NCBI GenBank assembly: GCA_944325785.1
Contig: CALVBN010000003.1
Location: 148,125 to 212,124 of the forward strand
Length of the DNA: 64,000 bases
Reading direction: 5' to 3'
DNA from: Candidatus Gastranaerophilales bacterium
GTDB lineage: Bacteria; Cyanobacteriota; Vampirovibrionia; Gastranaerophilales; Gastranaerophilaceae
Each line of letters opens with the position of its first letter. The first letter of the stretch is position 1. A model generated the notes under the pieces. That model did not search any database and was not told the origin of the DNA. It was given only the letters and a program-made list of their open reading frames with translations. Below are positions 42,496 through 51,440 of the stretch, in pieces. The position numbers and the translations under genes were made by a program.

Positions 42496-45049
42496 CTTCC
42501 ACCTGCTTTTCTATATTCTGCGGATTTTTGATCTTGCCGAACGCAAATTGTGCCACAACTGTTCCAGCGAGGACTGCTGCACCGATTGTTGATACGATTC
42601 TGAACCATTTTTGCGTGCCGTATTTTCTTTCAGCTGCTTTTTTAACAAATTCAACCGGATTTTGTGATACAAGATTGAATTTCTGCATTCTCGTTTTTGA
42701 ACTCTTTGAATATTGTCTCAAATCATCCGGATTTAAGTTGTGTTCCAGCTGAGTGAAATCAATATCGTTATTTCCGATTATATTTCTAAACCTGTTAATA
42801 TAACGTTCTAGTCTTCCTGCAACATCGCCGTTTTCTAAGCTTGCAGATTCACTCAGACCCTTCTTGGTTGCTTCGGTTAGCCAGCCTTTCTTCTGTGTTA
42901 CATCTTTGATGCTTTCGTTAGCTTTATCATCAAGCTTCCAGACCTTTCTGAACAAATCTTTGTATAATTCAGGATTGTTTGTTGTATTAACTTTAAGAGT
43001 ATTGTCAGAAGATGTTGCTTCAAGCAGAACTTCTTTTCCGCGTTTTACAAGCTCTTTATCGTATTCTGATACAGGAGCTTCTCTATTATAGAAATCCATT
43101 GTGTGGAACAGTCTGTTGAAAGAGTTTTTAGCACCCTGGTATCTTTCTATCATTCTTGTTATTGCCATTTGTTTTGAAGAGCCTACGCCTTTAGCATTTT
43201 CTTTTACATAATCAATACCTTTCTTATCAGTCTTTTTAATATTGCCGTCAAATAGGTTGAAGAGTTCTTCTCGTGTTTTAACATTATGTGACAGTGTATT
43301 TACATCTTCTTTTACAAGTCTGTCAATTGTATTTTTGAAATTGCCGGCTTTAGCAAGACGTTTTGCGGTATTGTTGTAGTTATTTTCATAAGCGTTAATT
43401 AAATCAAGAATATGAGATTTTTCTTTTGAATTGCCGTTAAGAGCGATTTCCATTTCAGAAATTATATTAGAAAGCTTCGCAACGGTTTTTTCATATTTAG
43501 CCTGATCTTTTACAAGTTCACTCAGTTTTTTATCAAGAATTTCTTTAGAGAATTGTTCTGATTCCTGCATAGCTTTTAGGTCTTTAAACTTAAAGCCGAG
43601 TTCTTTTAGGAATGTACGCTCGAATTTGCCATAATAACGGGCAAGAACTGTTTCCGGAGCATATTCAAGTTTGAAAGATTTGCATTTGTCTAAAATCTTA
43701 TCATTTGCTTTGAATTCTCCGAGAATTTTTGCAAGGTCTGAAACCTCTTTAATATTCTTTTCGCTCACAAATTTAGACGGATGTTTTTGAATATATTTGG
43801 AAGTATTCTCAATTACATTGTTTCTGTAAGCTTTCAGATATTCTTGAGAAACACCGGTTTCTTTTTCAATTTTATCCGTAAATAATTTTTTAAGCTGGTC
43901 TTTTACTTTCGGCAGATCTTCCTGCTTAATAATATCTGAACCGATAATTTTGGTTAATTCTTCTTTTGTCGGAACAAATACTCTTTCCAGAGTATTTCTG
44001 TTATTAGCCGGAATGTTCTTTTTGATTGAATTAATCAGTTCATCTACTTGAGCATCGCCCAGAGAATAACCTTTCTTTTCCTGTCTAAAGATATTTTCCA
44101 AATCCTGCTTGATACCTTCTGAAACATTGTAATCAAGTTTTTCAGTCAGCATCTTTGTTAAATTATCAATTTCATTCTGCGGAATTTCTTTGTCCTTATA
44201 GCTTGCAAGAAGTTTTTCAACCTGTTTGCTCAGTTTGTTGGAACTAATTTCAGCCGGCTCTAAAGGCATATTTTTGCCGCTTGTTCTATCTAAGAGAGCG
44301 CTGATTTTTGAATTATATCTGTAGTTGCGTGCTTTTTCAAGCGGCGGTGCGATGAGTCTTTCTAAACCGTAGCAGAACAAAGCAGTAATAACAGGAGTTG
44401 CAAAACCGGCTGATAACATCCAGATTGTATTATTCTGAATACCGATTTTTCTCATCTGCTCTTTTGTTAAATCATCACGGTTTTTAATTCCCTTCGGAAT
44501 TCCCAGTCTGTCTGCGATGATATCTAAGTTTTCGCCTCTGCGTTCGCCTCTGTACATATCAAACGGTATGTAGTTAGGATCCTGCAGAACGGATTTTTTG
44601 CGGCCTTGATCATCTATATATTCTTTACCGCTGTCAAATCCGTGTAAAATTCTTGAAGGAAGCTGGATTGCAACTTTCGGGAATATTGTCATTGATGCTA
44701 AGAATGCGCCAAGTCCCGCGTATTCCATAATTCTGACCATCGGATTTGTAGTTCTTGCTGCGAGCATTGTTGCAATACCAATACCGCCGAGCTTAAGACC
44801 TACATCATTCATACGTCCTGTCTGGTGGTCGTTAGAAATACCTTTAAAACCGTCTTTTACTGCATTTAAGTCATATACGAAGTCCTTAATAAAGAACTTA
44901 GGCATTGCAAGCAGTCTATCGTGAACCAGATGTCCTTCCGGCGGAAGCGGTTTTACATTATTAGTAGTTTTCACCTGTCCATTTGCTTCCCTGTAGGGCT
45001 TATGGGACTTAGTATTGTCTATATTTGGTTGAATTGGAGTAATTGCCAT
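42479..45049 (-). CDS. Large lineage-specific membrane and coiled-coil protein
   Basis: 856 aa, not recognised. Hydrophobic segments near 85-125 ('GGIGIATMLAARTTNPM', 'AGLGAFLASMTIFPKVAI'), near 210-235 ('TIWMLSAGFATPVITALFCYG') and at the C-terminus (~830, 'VSTIGAAVLAGTVVAQFAFG'). Between them lies a ~550-residue Lys/Glu-rich helical region, probably coiled coil. No signal peptide. Middle gene of a three-gene operon: the upstream 359-aa membrane gene ends one base before it, and the GH13 gene overlaps its end. Inferred: scaffold or envelope protein working with the GH13 enzyme. Confidence 0.75.
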   Translation of the reverse strand: MAITPIQPNIDNTKSHKPYREANGQVKTTNNVKPLPPEGHLVHDRLLAMPKFFIKDFVYDLNAVKDGFKGISNDHQTGRMNDVGLKLGGIGIATMLAARTTNPMVRIMEYAGLGAFLASMTIFPKVAIQLPSRILHGFDSGKEYIDDQGRKKSVLQDPNYIPFDMYRGERRGENLDIIADRLGIPKGIKNRDDLTKEQMRKIGIQNNTIWMLSAGFATPVITALFCYGLERLIAPPLEKARNYRYNSKISALLDRTSGKNMPLEPAEISSNKLSKQVEKLLASYKDKEIPQNEIDNLTKMLTEKLDYNVSEGIKQDLENIFRQEKKGYSLGDAQVDELINSIKKNIPANNRNTLERVFVPTKEELTKIIGSDIIKQEDLPKVKDQLKKLFTDKIEKETGVSQEYLKAYRNNVIENTSKYIQKHPSKFVSEKNIKEVSDLAKILGEFKANDKILDKCKSFKLEYAPETVLARYYGKFERTFLKELGFKFKDLKAMQESEQFSKEILDKKLSELVKDQAKYEKTVAKLSNIISEMEIALNGNSKEKSHILDLINAYENNYNNTAKRLAKAGNFKNTIDRLVKEDVNTLSHNVKTREELFNLFDGNIKKTDKKGIDYVKENAKGVGSSKQMAITRMIERYQGAKNSFNRLFHTMDFYNREAPVSEYDKELVKRGKEVLLEATSSDNTLKVNTTNNPELYKDLFRKVWKLDDKANESIKDVTQKKGWLTEATKKGLSESASLENGDVAGRLERYINRFRNIIGNNDIDFTQLEHNLNPDDLRQYSKSSKTRMQKFNLVSQNPVEFVKKAAERKYGTQKWFRIVSTIGAAVLAGTVVAQFAFGKIKNPQNIEKQVEDDKTI

Positions 45050-45050
45050 A

Positions 45051-46130
45051 CTAAATCACCGTACTTTCTTTATTCTTGTCCATAATGTCTTTGTTTGCGA
45101 GTTTACCCATATGGCGGGCTTTGTATATTACATTAGCGATACTTCCGATGGTTAAAGCAGTCGTAAGCAGTATCCAGGCTTTTCCGGCATGCTTCATAAA
45201 TCCTTCTGTACCGGCTTCTCCTGTCCAGAGGGTTTTGCAGGCTTTTGCAAATGATGTGCCGAAGGTCTTTGATATGTCAACAAAGTTTTTGCCAGCGTTG
45301 CTCATTCTTGCGCCGATTTTTTTCATAAAGCCTTCGCCTGCCTGCGGAACATGGCGTTTTCTGTTTTTGATTGCGTCAAAGAAGCTTTCCCAGCTGTTTT
45401 GAACGGCAAGTCCGACGCCTACGCCTGCCCAGGCATATGAAGATAAGCTTTTTGCTGTTTTTGTAGTTGATATTATATTCTGAATTATAGGAGTTGTTTC
45501 TGTAACAGGGTCGTTAAGATTATCGCCCAAACCTATTTTTTTGCCGATTTTTGCATAATATCCGACGCCATAATTCGGGTCATTCTGCAGTAAATCTTTT
45601 CTGAAAAATTCACGGCTGTCGTATACTTTTCTATGCTGGCGTTGCGGGTAAATATTAGCATTAGCGCCCGGTTCTGTCGGGAGCGGGTGATAAACATTTC
45701 TGTAAGGGAGTTCGATATCAACACCTGTTCCCCAATACACAGGTCTAGTTACAAGGTCATTTGCAAGAGTTTTAAAGATACCGTATAATACAACTCCAAG
45801 CGCCATCTTTTTGCCGTTTATTCCGGCGATTAGCTGGGAATTGGGCTTTAAGTCTTTTAAGAGATTAAACAGACCCATAAACATTCCGCTTCCGATTAAG
45901 TATGGAACAATGCCCATTGCTAAGAATTCATAAAAATCTGAGTTTACATCTCCTATCAAGCCTTTTTTAGGATATTCAGTAAATGCGCTTGCTGTTTTAT
46001 CAAACTTTTGCAATACTCTTGTTTTTAAAGTATTCGGCAAAATTCTGGATTCATCGTCAATTTCTTGCGGATCCTGTTTCTTCGCCCCAAACTTTAAACT
46101 ATTTTCTGCTAAATTTATCGGTTTTATCAT
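45051..46130 (-). CDS. Lineage-specific membrane protein
   Basis: 359 aa, not recognised. Two to four membrane segments: ~70-90 ('MGIVPYLIGSGMFMGLFNLL'), ~108-125, ~230-250 and ~325-345 ('WILLTTALTIGSIANVIY'). The N-terminus 'MIKPINLAENSLKFGAKKQ' has the F-[KG]-[GA] motif shared with the GH13 proteins. First gene of the operon with the 856-aa protein and the GH13 enzyme. The ribosome site is weak (GGGG about 5-8 bases upstream). Confidence 0.75.
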   Translation of the reverse strand: MIKPINLAENSLKFGAKKQDPQEIDDESRILPNTLKTRVLQKFDKTASAFTEYPKKGLIGDVNSDFYEFLAMGIVPYLIGSGMFMGLFNLLKDLKPNSQLIAGINGKKMALGVVLYGIFKTLANDLVTRPVYWGTGVDIELPYRNVYHPLPTEPGANANIYPQRQHRKVYDSREFFRKDLLQNDPNYGVGYYAKIGKKIGLGDNLNDPVTETTPIIQNIISTTKTAKSLSSYAWAGVGVGLAVQNSWESFFDAIKNRKRHVPQAGEGFMKKIGARMSNAGKNFVDISKTFGTSFAKACKTLWTGEAGTEGFMKHAGKAWILLTTALTIGSIANVIYKARHMGKLANKDIMDKNKESTVI

Positions 46131-46278
46131 ACGAACCCCATCTGTACCTATATATTAAAAGTCCCTAAAAGATAATTTTTTGCTAGTATAAGTGCATGAA
46201 CTTAACATATTTTTACAAATGTTTTAAAAATATAAAACACACACAATTAATTTATCAAAAACAAAAATAAATTACAAG

Positions 46279-46305
46279 AAAAAAGGACTTGTATAGTCCT
46301 TTTTT
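46279..46305 (-). terminator. Terminator of the ferritin/superoxide reductase operon
   Basis: AAAAAAGGACT-tgtat-AGTCCTTTTTT, directly past the ferritin stop codon (minus strand), with a T-run on both strands. Confidence 0.88.
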
Positions 46306-46307
46306 CT

Positions 46308-46796
46308 CTATGAGCGTTCGCCTAATTCTTTATCCATAAGGAACAGCGATGTTTTATCATCCCCGAATAACTCCAGGCGCTTAATTATGTTTTTAACCGT
46401 CTGCTCTTCTTCTATCTGTTCCTGTATAAACCAGTCGATAAATGAAAGAGTTGTTCTGTCGCATTCTTCTTCTGCTGCTTTTGCAACCTTCATGACCGAA
46501 GATGTGATGCATTTTTCATGTTCATATATGCTGTTAAAAATTGATATAATTCCGTTGAATTCAAATTCCGGAGTTTTTATTTGTTTGAGGGTTACAAAAC
46601 TGTTTCTTTCTATTAGGTAATCAAAGAGTTTAAGCCCATGCTCAACTTCTTCTTTTGCCTGAAGTCTTGTCCAGGATGCAAACCCAAAGAGGCCAAGTTC
46701 TTTTAAGTGAGCCGACATTGAAAGATATAAATAGCCGGAGTAAAATTCTTTGTTTATTTGTTCATTTATAATATTGTTAATATTGTCGCTAATCAT
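46308..46796 (-). CDS. ftn: Ferritin
   Basis: 162 aa from the ATG at 46796, supported by GGGAGAAG upstream. A four-helix ferritin with ferroxidase ligands: 'EQINKEFYSGYLYLSMSAHL' (Glu), 'QAKEEVEHGLKLFDYL' (E..H), 'IQEQIEEEQTVKNII' (Glu/Gln). It oxidises and stores iron in the cytoplasm. It overlaps the superoxide reductase gene by eight bases, which fits joint handling of iron and peroxide. Confidence 0.93.
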   Translation of the reverse strand: MISDNINNIINEQINKEFYSGYLYLSMSAHLKELGLFGFASWTRLQAKEEVEHGLKLFDYLIERNSFVTLKQIKTPEFEFNGIISIFNSIYEHEKCITSSVMKVAKAAEEECDRTTLSFIDWFIQEQIEEEQTVKNIIKRLELFGDDKTSLFLMDKELGERS

Positions 46797-47178
46797 TTTT
46801 ATCTTCTCCCCACAATCCGTGAATGTTGCATAATTCAATAGCTTTTGTGCTGTCTATAAAGTTTGTTATTTCGTATTCCGGAATTTCGCCGGGGTCAAAA
46901 TATTTAAGATGCAGTTCTGATTTGTCCTCCGGATAGATTTCTATGAATTGAATGTAATGTTCAGGAAGCATCGGATGTGTTTTTACGTGTACAAAAGTTC
47001 TGTTATCTCTTATTTCTTTTTTAGGCGCGTGTTTTTCGCCGATTTCAGTTTCGTCATGCTGTATTTCTAAAAGTTTCATAGGCTGATTGCAGCAGACGAG
47101 TTCTCCATAACTAGGAATTAGAACCTGTACAATATTACCGCAGATTTCGCATTTGTAAATTTGTAGTTTTTCTGTCAT
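46789..47178 (-). CDS. dfx: Desulfoferrodoxin / superoxide reductase
   Basis: 129 aa. It reduces superoxide to peroxide without making oxygen, a mark of anaerobes. N-terminal rubredoxin-like centre I: CEICG at ~10 and VCCNQP at ~29. Centre II ligands: GEKHAPKKE (Glu, Lys, His), HVKTHPMLPEHYIQFIEI (two His) and the C-terminal CNIHGLW. So it is the two-iron (class I) type. Ribosome site AAAGGAAA. First gene of a two-gene operon with ferritin. Confidence 0.95.
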   Translation of the reverse strand: MTEKLQIYKCEICGNIVQVLIPSYGELVCCNQPMKLLEIQHDETEIGEKHAPKKEIRDNRTFVHVKTHPMLPEHYIQFIEIYPEDKSELHLKYFDPGEIPEYEITNFIDSTKAIELCNIHGLWGEDKND

Positions 47179-47249
47179 ATAACTTTTCCTTTCTTTTTAA
47201 TTTTAGGACTTTATTTGTAAATATCATTGCCGAAGCCGGCTATTTGTGT

Positions 47250-47263
47250 TATTATCTGGAGTA
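47250..47263 (+). promoter_or_regulatory. Promoter directly before the YkgJ-like gene
   Basis: TTGCCG (47227-47232), a 17-base spacer, TATTAT (47250-47255); the ATG is only eight bases further, so the message would have almost no leader. Confidence 0.55.
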
Positions 47264-47997
47264 TGGATAATTTTTTTAATACGGGCGGAAATAAAACATC
47301 TCTAAATAATCAATATGATGATTTGAAAGATAATTATGAAAAAATATTTGTAGAGGGTGCTGAAAGTATAAGGAAAGAAATTAACAGCTTTAAGCCGGAA
47401 AATCCATGCAGTAAATGCAGTGTTAAAGATTGCAAAATAGAAAAAAAGGATGTTTTTACTCCATATCCGCCAAATTGCGCGTACAGGGACTGGCAGCTAA
47501 AAGTTCTCACATTTCTTGCAGGCGATTACAGAAATAAATTAAAGACTGTATATAAAAATATAATGGATAAAAAATCTGATTATACCTGTGCAAGATGCGC
47601 GTCCTGCTGTAAACTTGCCGTTAGCGAATATTCATACACGCAGTTGAAGCAGAGGGCATTAAAAGGCGATAAATTCTCAAAAGATTTTGTATCGGTTTTT
47701 GTCCCGTATGAATCGGAAGAAGATGCTAAATCTGCAAATCCGGAATATTTTGAACTGCTTAATAAGCTTGTAACCGATGAAAAGGTGTATTACTATTATT
47801 GCCCGAAGCTCAAAGATAATCTATGTTCTGACTATGATAACAGACCGGATATTTGCAGAGATTTCCCGCATAATCCCTTGAAACTGCTTCCTTCAAGCTG
47901 TTCATACAACGAATGGAAAAATTCTGTTGCGCATGAAGCAATGCTTCTGAAAGCCAAAACAGACATTCTTGATTTCTATAGGAGTAAACTGCAGTGA
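47263..47997 (+). CDS. YkgJ-family Fe/Zn-binding cysteine cluster protein
   Basis: 244 aa from the ATG at 47263. The Cys-cluster motif is CARCASCCKLAV near 120, with further CPKLKDNLCSDYDNRPDICRDFP near 195; an extra pair CSKCSVKDC lies near 50. The family binds iron or zinc and its role is not settled; several members are next to flagellar or RNA modification genes. The stop codon overlaps the rlmN GTG start (GTGA), so the two are coupled. Confidence 0.85.
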   Translation: MDNFFNTGGNKTSLNNQYDDLKDNYEKIFVEGAESIRKEINSFKPENPCSKCSVKDCKIEKKDVFTPYPPNCAYRDWQLKVLTFLAGDYRNKLKTVYKNIMDKKSDYTCARCASCCKLAVSEYSYTQLKQRALKGDKFSKDFVSVFVPYESEEDAKSANPEYFELLNKLVTDEKVYYYYCPKLKDNLCSDYDNRPDICRDFPHNPLKLLPSSCSYNEWKNSVAHEAMLLKAKTDILDFYRSKLQ

Positions 47998-49013
47998 TAG
48001 TTTTAGCCGGATTAAAATTGACCGAACTTGAAGCATTAATGGAAGAGCTTAAAGCTACAAAGTTTAGGGCTAAGCAGATTCATAACTGGATTTATGCCAA
48101 ATCAGTTTCTTCTATAGATGAAATGACAAATCTGTCTAAAGATTTTAGAGAAAAGCTTAAGGGTATTGCAGTTGTTACTGATACTAAAATTAAGGTTAAA
48201 CAGGTCAGCAGTGACGGCACTATAAAGTATTTGGTTGAATATCCGGACGGTGAGTGCGTAGAAACCGTTTTAATGAGATTTGATAACCGCGCAAACTTAA
48301 CAGCCTGTGTCAGTTCTCAAGTCGGATGCGCTGTAAACTGCTCGTTCTGCGCGACCGGAAAAGGCGGGTTTAAAAGAAATTTGACGGTGCAGGAAATTAT
48401 AGAGCAAGTATTAACAATACAGAGAGATACGGGGCTTAAGGTTACAAATATTGTTTTTATGGGACAGGGTGAACCGCTTTTGAATATGGACAATGTGCTA
48501 AAAGCTCTGCAGATTTTTAATGATGACTTTCAGATAGGTGCAAGAAGAATTACGATTTCAACCAGCGGTATAATCCCGCAGATTAACAAACTGGCTGAAT
48601 TAGAACTTCAGTCAACGCTTGCAATTTCTCTTCACGCGCCTAATCATGAATTAAGAAAAACATTAATGCCTATTGAAAATAAATATCCGATAGGAGAATT
48701 AAAAAAAGCTCTATTGAATTATGTAGAGAAAACTGGCAGAAGAATAACAATTGAGTACATTCTTATTCATGGATTTAATGATACTCCGGAAATCGCAAAA
48801 GAGCTTGCGTATTTCTTGAAAGATTTAAAATGCAACATAAATTTGATTCCTTATAATTCTGTTATAGAAAATGACTATAAAAAACCGTCCGGAAACGATA
48901 TAATGAAATTTAAGTATCTTCTTGAACATTCCGGCAAAAAGGTTACTGTAAGACTTGAACGCGGTGCTGATATAGACGCGGCCTGCGGACAGCTTAGAGG
49001 AAGGGCGGGGTAA
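47994..49013 (+). CDS. rlmN: Dual-specificity RNA methyltransferase RlmN
   Basis: 339 aa, GTG start. A radical SAM enzyme that makes 2-methyladenosine at 23S A2503 and tRNA A37. The cluster motif CAVNCSFCATG is near 115; 'VFMGQGEPLLN', 'STSGIIPQI', 'SLHAPNHELRKTLMPIENKYP' and the C-terminal RLERGADIDAACGQLRG (catalytic Cys) are all in place. Confidence 0.96.
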   Translation: MIVLAGLKLTELEALMEELKATKFRAKQIHNWIYAKSVSSIDEMTNLSKDFREKLKGIAVVTDTKIKVKQVSSDGTIKYLVEYPDGECVETVLMRFDNRANLTACVSSQVGCAVNCSFCATGKGGFKRNLTVQEIIEQVLTIQRDTGLKVTNIVFMGQGEPLLNMDNVLKALQIFNDDFQIGARRITISTSGIIPQINKLAELELQSTLAISLHAPNHELRKTLMPIENKYPIGELKKALLNYVEKTGRRITIEYILIHGFNDTPEIAKELAYFLKDLKCNINLIPYNSVIENDYKKPSGNDIMKFKYLLEHSGKKVTVRLERGADIDAACGQLRGRAG

Positions 49014-49092
49014 ATGGGTAAAGGGGTAAAGGGCTAAGGTAAAACCGGAAAACTGTATGCAGGGGTAAGAGGTAAACAAGAGGGAAATATTT

Positions 49093-50991
49093 GTGAGTGG
49101 TATTTTTGAGAAAAATATAAATGCTCTGGCTATAAAAGACAGAACACTGGCTGAACAAATTAATCAGCATATAGTGACTGATGTGCCTCAGCTTGTTCAA
49201 GAAAACGGTTTTTATAATCTAAAGTATAAAAATTGTTTTCTGCATAACAGAGAAAATCCTTTAAGAGAAGCTCTTGAAATCTTTTCAAGAGCGGAAAATT
49301 CTCCTGTTGCGATTCACTTTATATACGGAATGGGGCTGGGATATCTCTTTCAGGTTGCATCTCAGGGTTCAAAAGGAACTGTCATTTTATATGAGCCGGA
49401 TTTAAATATTTTAAAAATTGCATTTACTTTGGTAGATTTTTCTAAAGATATTTTGAAAGGAAATGTATTTATAGCCGGAGATTTAAACCATGCCGGAGAA
49501 TATATTTATCGAAAATCTAATATGAAAAATACTCCTCTTATGCTTTCAACAACAGCATACAGGGAGCTTGACGAGGCTAAGTTTAATGAATTAATTACGA
49601 CTTTACAGCGTCTGGTCGGCTCTTTCGGTATGGATTTAAGGTATACAAAACAAAGGTTTTATCCATTGTTTAAGCAGTTAATTACTAATATTCCGAATAT
49701 TGTAAAAAATGAAACACCCTTAGAAGCAATAAAAGATTTTTATAAAGGCAAAACGGCTGTTATAGCTTCTGCCGGTCCTACGCTTGACAGAGATATAGAT
49801 GTAATAAAAAAATACAGGGATAATATTGTTTTGATTGTAGTTGGAACTGCAATGAAAACTATTGCAAAACATAATATTGCGCCCGATTTTTTGTGTATTA
49901 TAGAGGCTTATGACAGCTCTAAACAGATAGAAGGTTTGGATTTGTCAGAAGTTAGTTTTATAACCGAGCCTTATTCTCACCCTAATTTAAGAAAATTCAA
50001 GTTTAAAAAGATTTTTTCGCACATATCGGAAAATTTTCCGGTCAATACCTGGTGGGGGCAGACTGCGAATATTGATATAAGCGAATACTGCTCTAAAGGG
50101 ACTGTTTCTTATACTGCCCTTAACTGCGCTCGAATTTTAGGATGTTCAAAATTGGCCCTTGCAGGTCAGGACTTGGCTTATGTTGAAGGGCAGTGCTACA
50201 GTAAAGATTCAGCATACAAGGATTTAGTCTGCAGATATAATCCCGAAAAGGGAAAATATGAAATAACAGCAAAAGATTTTGATAACTATTGCGCATCTCT
50301 AAGCAACGCGCAGGATGAAGAAACCCGTGTAAAAGCAGCCCAAAAAAGGCTTAGTGATTTAAATGCCTCATTATATTATGTTAAAGGTATAAATGGGAAT
50401 ATGATTCCGACAGAGTCCGTATACTCAGCATTCATAAAACCTCTTAGGGAATTTACAGAACAGTTTAAGGGACCGGAGTATATTAATGCCTCACTTGTCG
50501 GTGCGCAGATAGACGGGTTTGAAAATGTTGCTTTGGAAGATGCACTCAAAAGTTCTGAAAAAATAGAAAACAGAGATTTAAATATTGATTATAAATATAA
50601 TATTCCGCTTATTAAGGCAAATCTTCAAAAAACTTGTGATGATTTAGTTGTTATAAAAACAAAAATTAGTGAAGGACAAAATGCATTAAAAAGTTTTAAT
50701 AATGAACTTGTACGCTATAAACAGCCGACAGCCGAAGTTTTAAAGGCTTTAAAGAAAGTATCGGTTAATTTTATGGAGTTGAGTACAACTAATACGGGCA
50801 AGTGCAAGGCTTTTGATTTTGTTACAACGGCAGAACGTATAGATATAGAATATGCAATGAAGATGATGCAGAATATTACATATGAAGCACTGTCAAATTT
50901 ATCTGAAAAACTAGATTTATATTACAAAAGATCTCTGGCAAGAATTGATGTAATTTTAAAACTTATAGAAAAATCTAAGGAGGAAATCTGA
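49093..50991 (+). CDS. Motility-associated Maf/DUF115 glycosyltransferase
   Basis: 632 aa, GTG start with GAGGG upstream. Residues ~205-440 are the MAF_flag10 (DUF115) domain: 'GKTAVIASAGPTLDRDIDVIKKY', 'VGTAMKTIAKHNIAPDFLCIIEA', 'FPVNTWWGQTANI' and 'GCSKLALAGQDLAYVEGQCY'. An N-terminal alpha/beta domain ('IHFIYGMGLGYLFQVAS', 'VILYEPDLNILKIAF') precedes it. Family members add pseudaminic- or legionaminic-acid-type sugars to flagellin in the cytoplasm before export. The flagellin at 32999 is the likely target. Sugar synthesis genes are not in this window. Confidence 0.88.
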   Translation: MSGIFEKNINALAIKDRTLAEQINQHIVTDVPQLVQENGFYNLKYKNCFLHNRENPLREALEIFSRAENSPVAIHFIYGMGLGYLFQVASQGSKGTVILYEPDLNILKIAFTLVDFSKDILKGNVFIAGDLNHAGEYIYRKSNMKNTPLMLSTTAYRELDEAKFNELITTLQRLVGSFGMDLRYTKQRFYPLFKQLITNIPNIVKNETPLEAIKDFYKGKTAVIASAGPTLDRDIDVIKKYRDNIVLIVVGTAMKTIAKHNIAPDFLCIIEAYDSSKQIEGLDLSEVSFITEPYSHPNLRKFKFKKIFSHISENFPVNTWWGQTANIDISEYCSKGTVSYTALNCARILGCSKLALAGQDLAYVEGQCYSKDSAYKDLVCRYNPEKGKYEITAKDFDNYCASLSNAQDEETRVKAAQKRLSDLNASLYYVKGINGNMIPTESVYSAFIKPLREFTEQFKGPEYINASLVGAQIDGFENVALEDALKSSEKIENRDLNIDYKYNIPLIKANLQKTCDDLVVIKTKISEGQNALKSFNNELVRYKQPTAEVLKALKKVSVNFMELSTTNTGKCKAFDFVTTAERIDIEYAMKMMQNITYEALSNLSEKLDLYYKRSLARIDVILKLIEKSKEEI

Positions 50992-51440
50992 TGAAGGTTT
51001 TAATCCAGAGAGTAAAGCGTGCTTCTGTCACAATAGAAGGTTCGCTCTTTTCATCTATAGAGCAGGGAATTCTTGCGCTTGCCGGTATTGAAAAAGGCGA
51101 TACAGAAGCTCTTGCTGAAAAACTTGCGGGTAAAATTGTAAACCTTAGAATTTTTCCGGATGAACAGGGGAAAATGAATAAATCCTTAAGGGACATAAAT
51201 GGAGAAATGCTTATAGTTTCCCAGTTTACCCTCTGCGGTGACTGTAAAAAAGGAACTCGTCCGAGCTTTGATAAATCGGAAGAACCAAAACGGGCAAACG
51301 AGCTGTATGAATTATTTGTCCAAAAGGTTAGAGAGCATGGAATAAAAACGGCTGTCGGTAAATTTGCTTCAATGATGGATGTAGAACTTATAAATGACGG
51401 TCCTGTAACATTTATGCTGGAGGCATCAAACCATGATTGA
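50991..51440 (+). CDS. dtd: D-aminoacyl-tRNA deacylase
   Basis: 149 aa, standard length. It removes D-amino acids (and glycine from tRNA-Ala). Motifs: MKVLIQRVKRASVTI at the start, the catalytic SQFTLCGDCKKGTRPSF, and NDGPVTFMLE near the end. The ATG overlaps the previous stop by one base with AAGGAGG upstream; its end overlaps rsmH by eight bases. Confidence 0.96.
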   Translation: MKVLIQRVKRASVTIEGSLFSSIEQGILALAGIEKGDTEALAEKLAGKIVNLRIFPDEQGKMNKSLRDINGEMLIVSQFTLCGDCKKGTRPSFDKSEEPKRANELYELFVQKVREHGIKTAVGKFASMMDVELINDGPVTFMLEASNHD

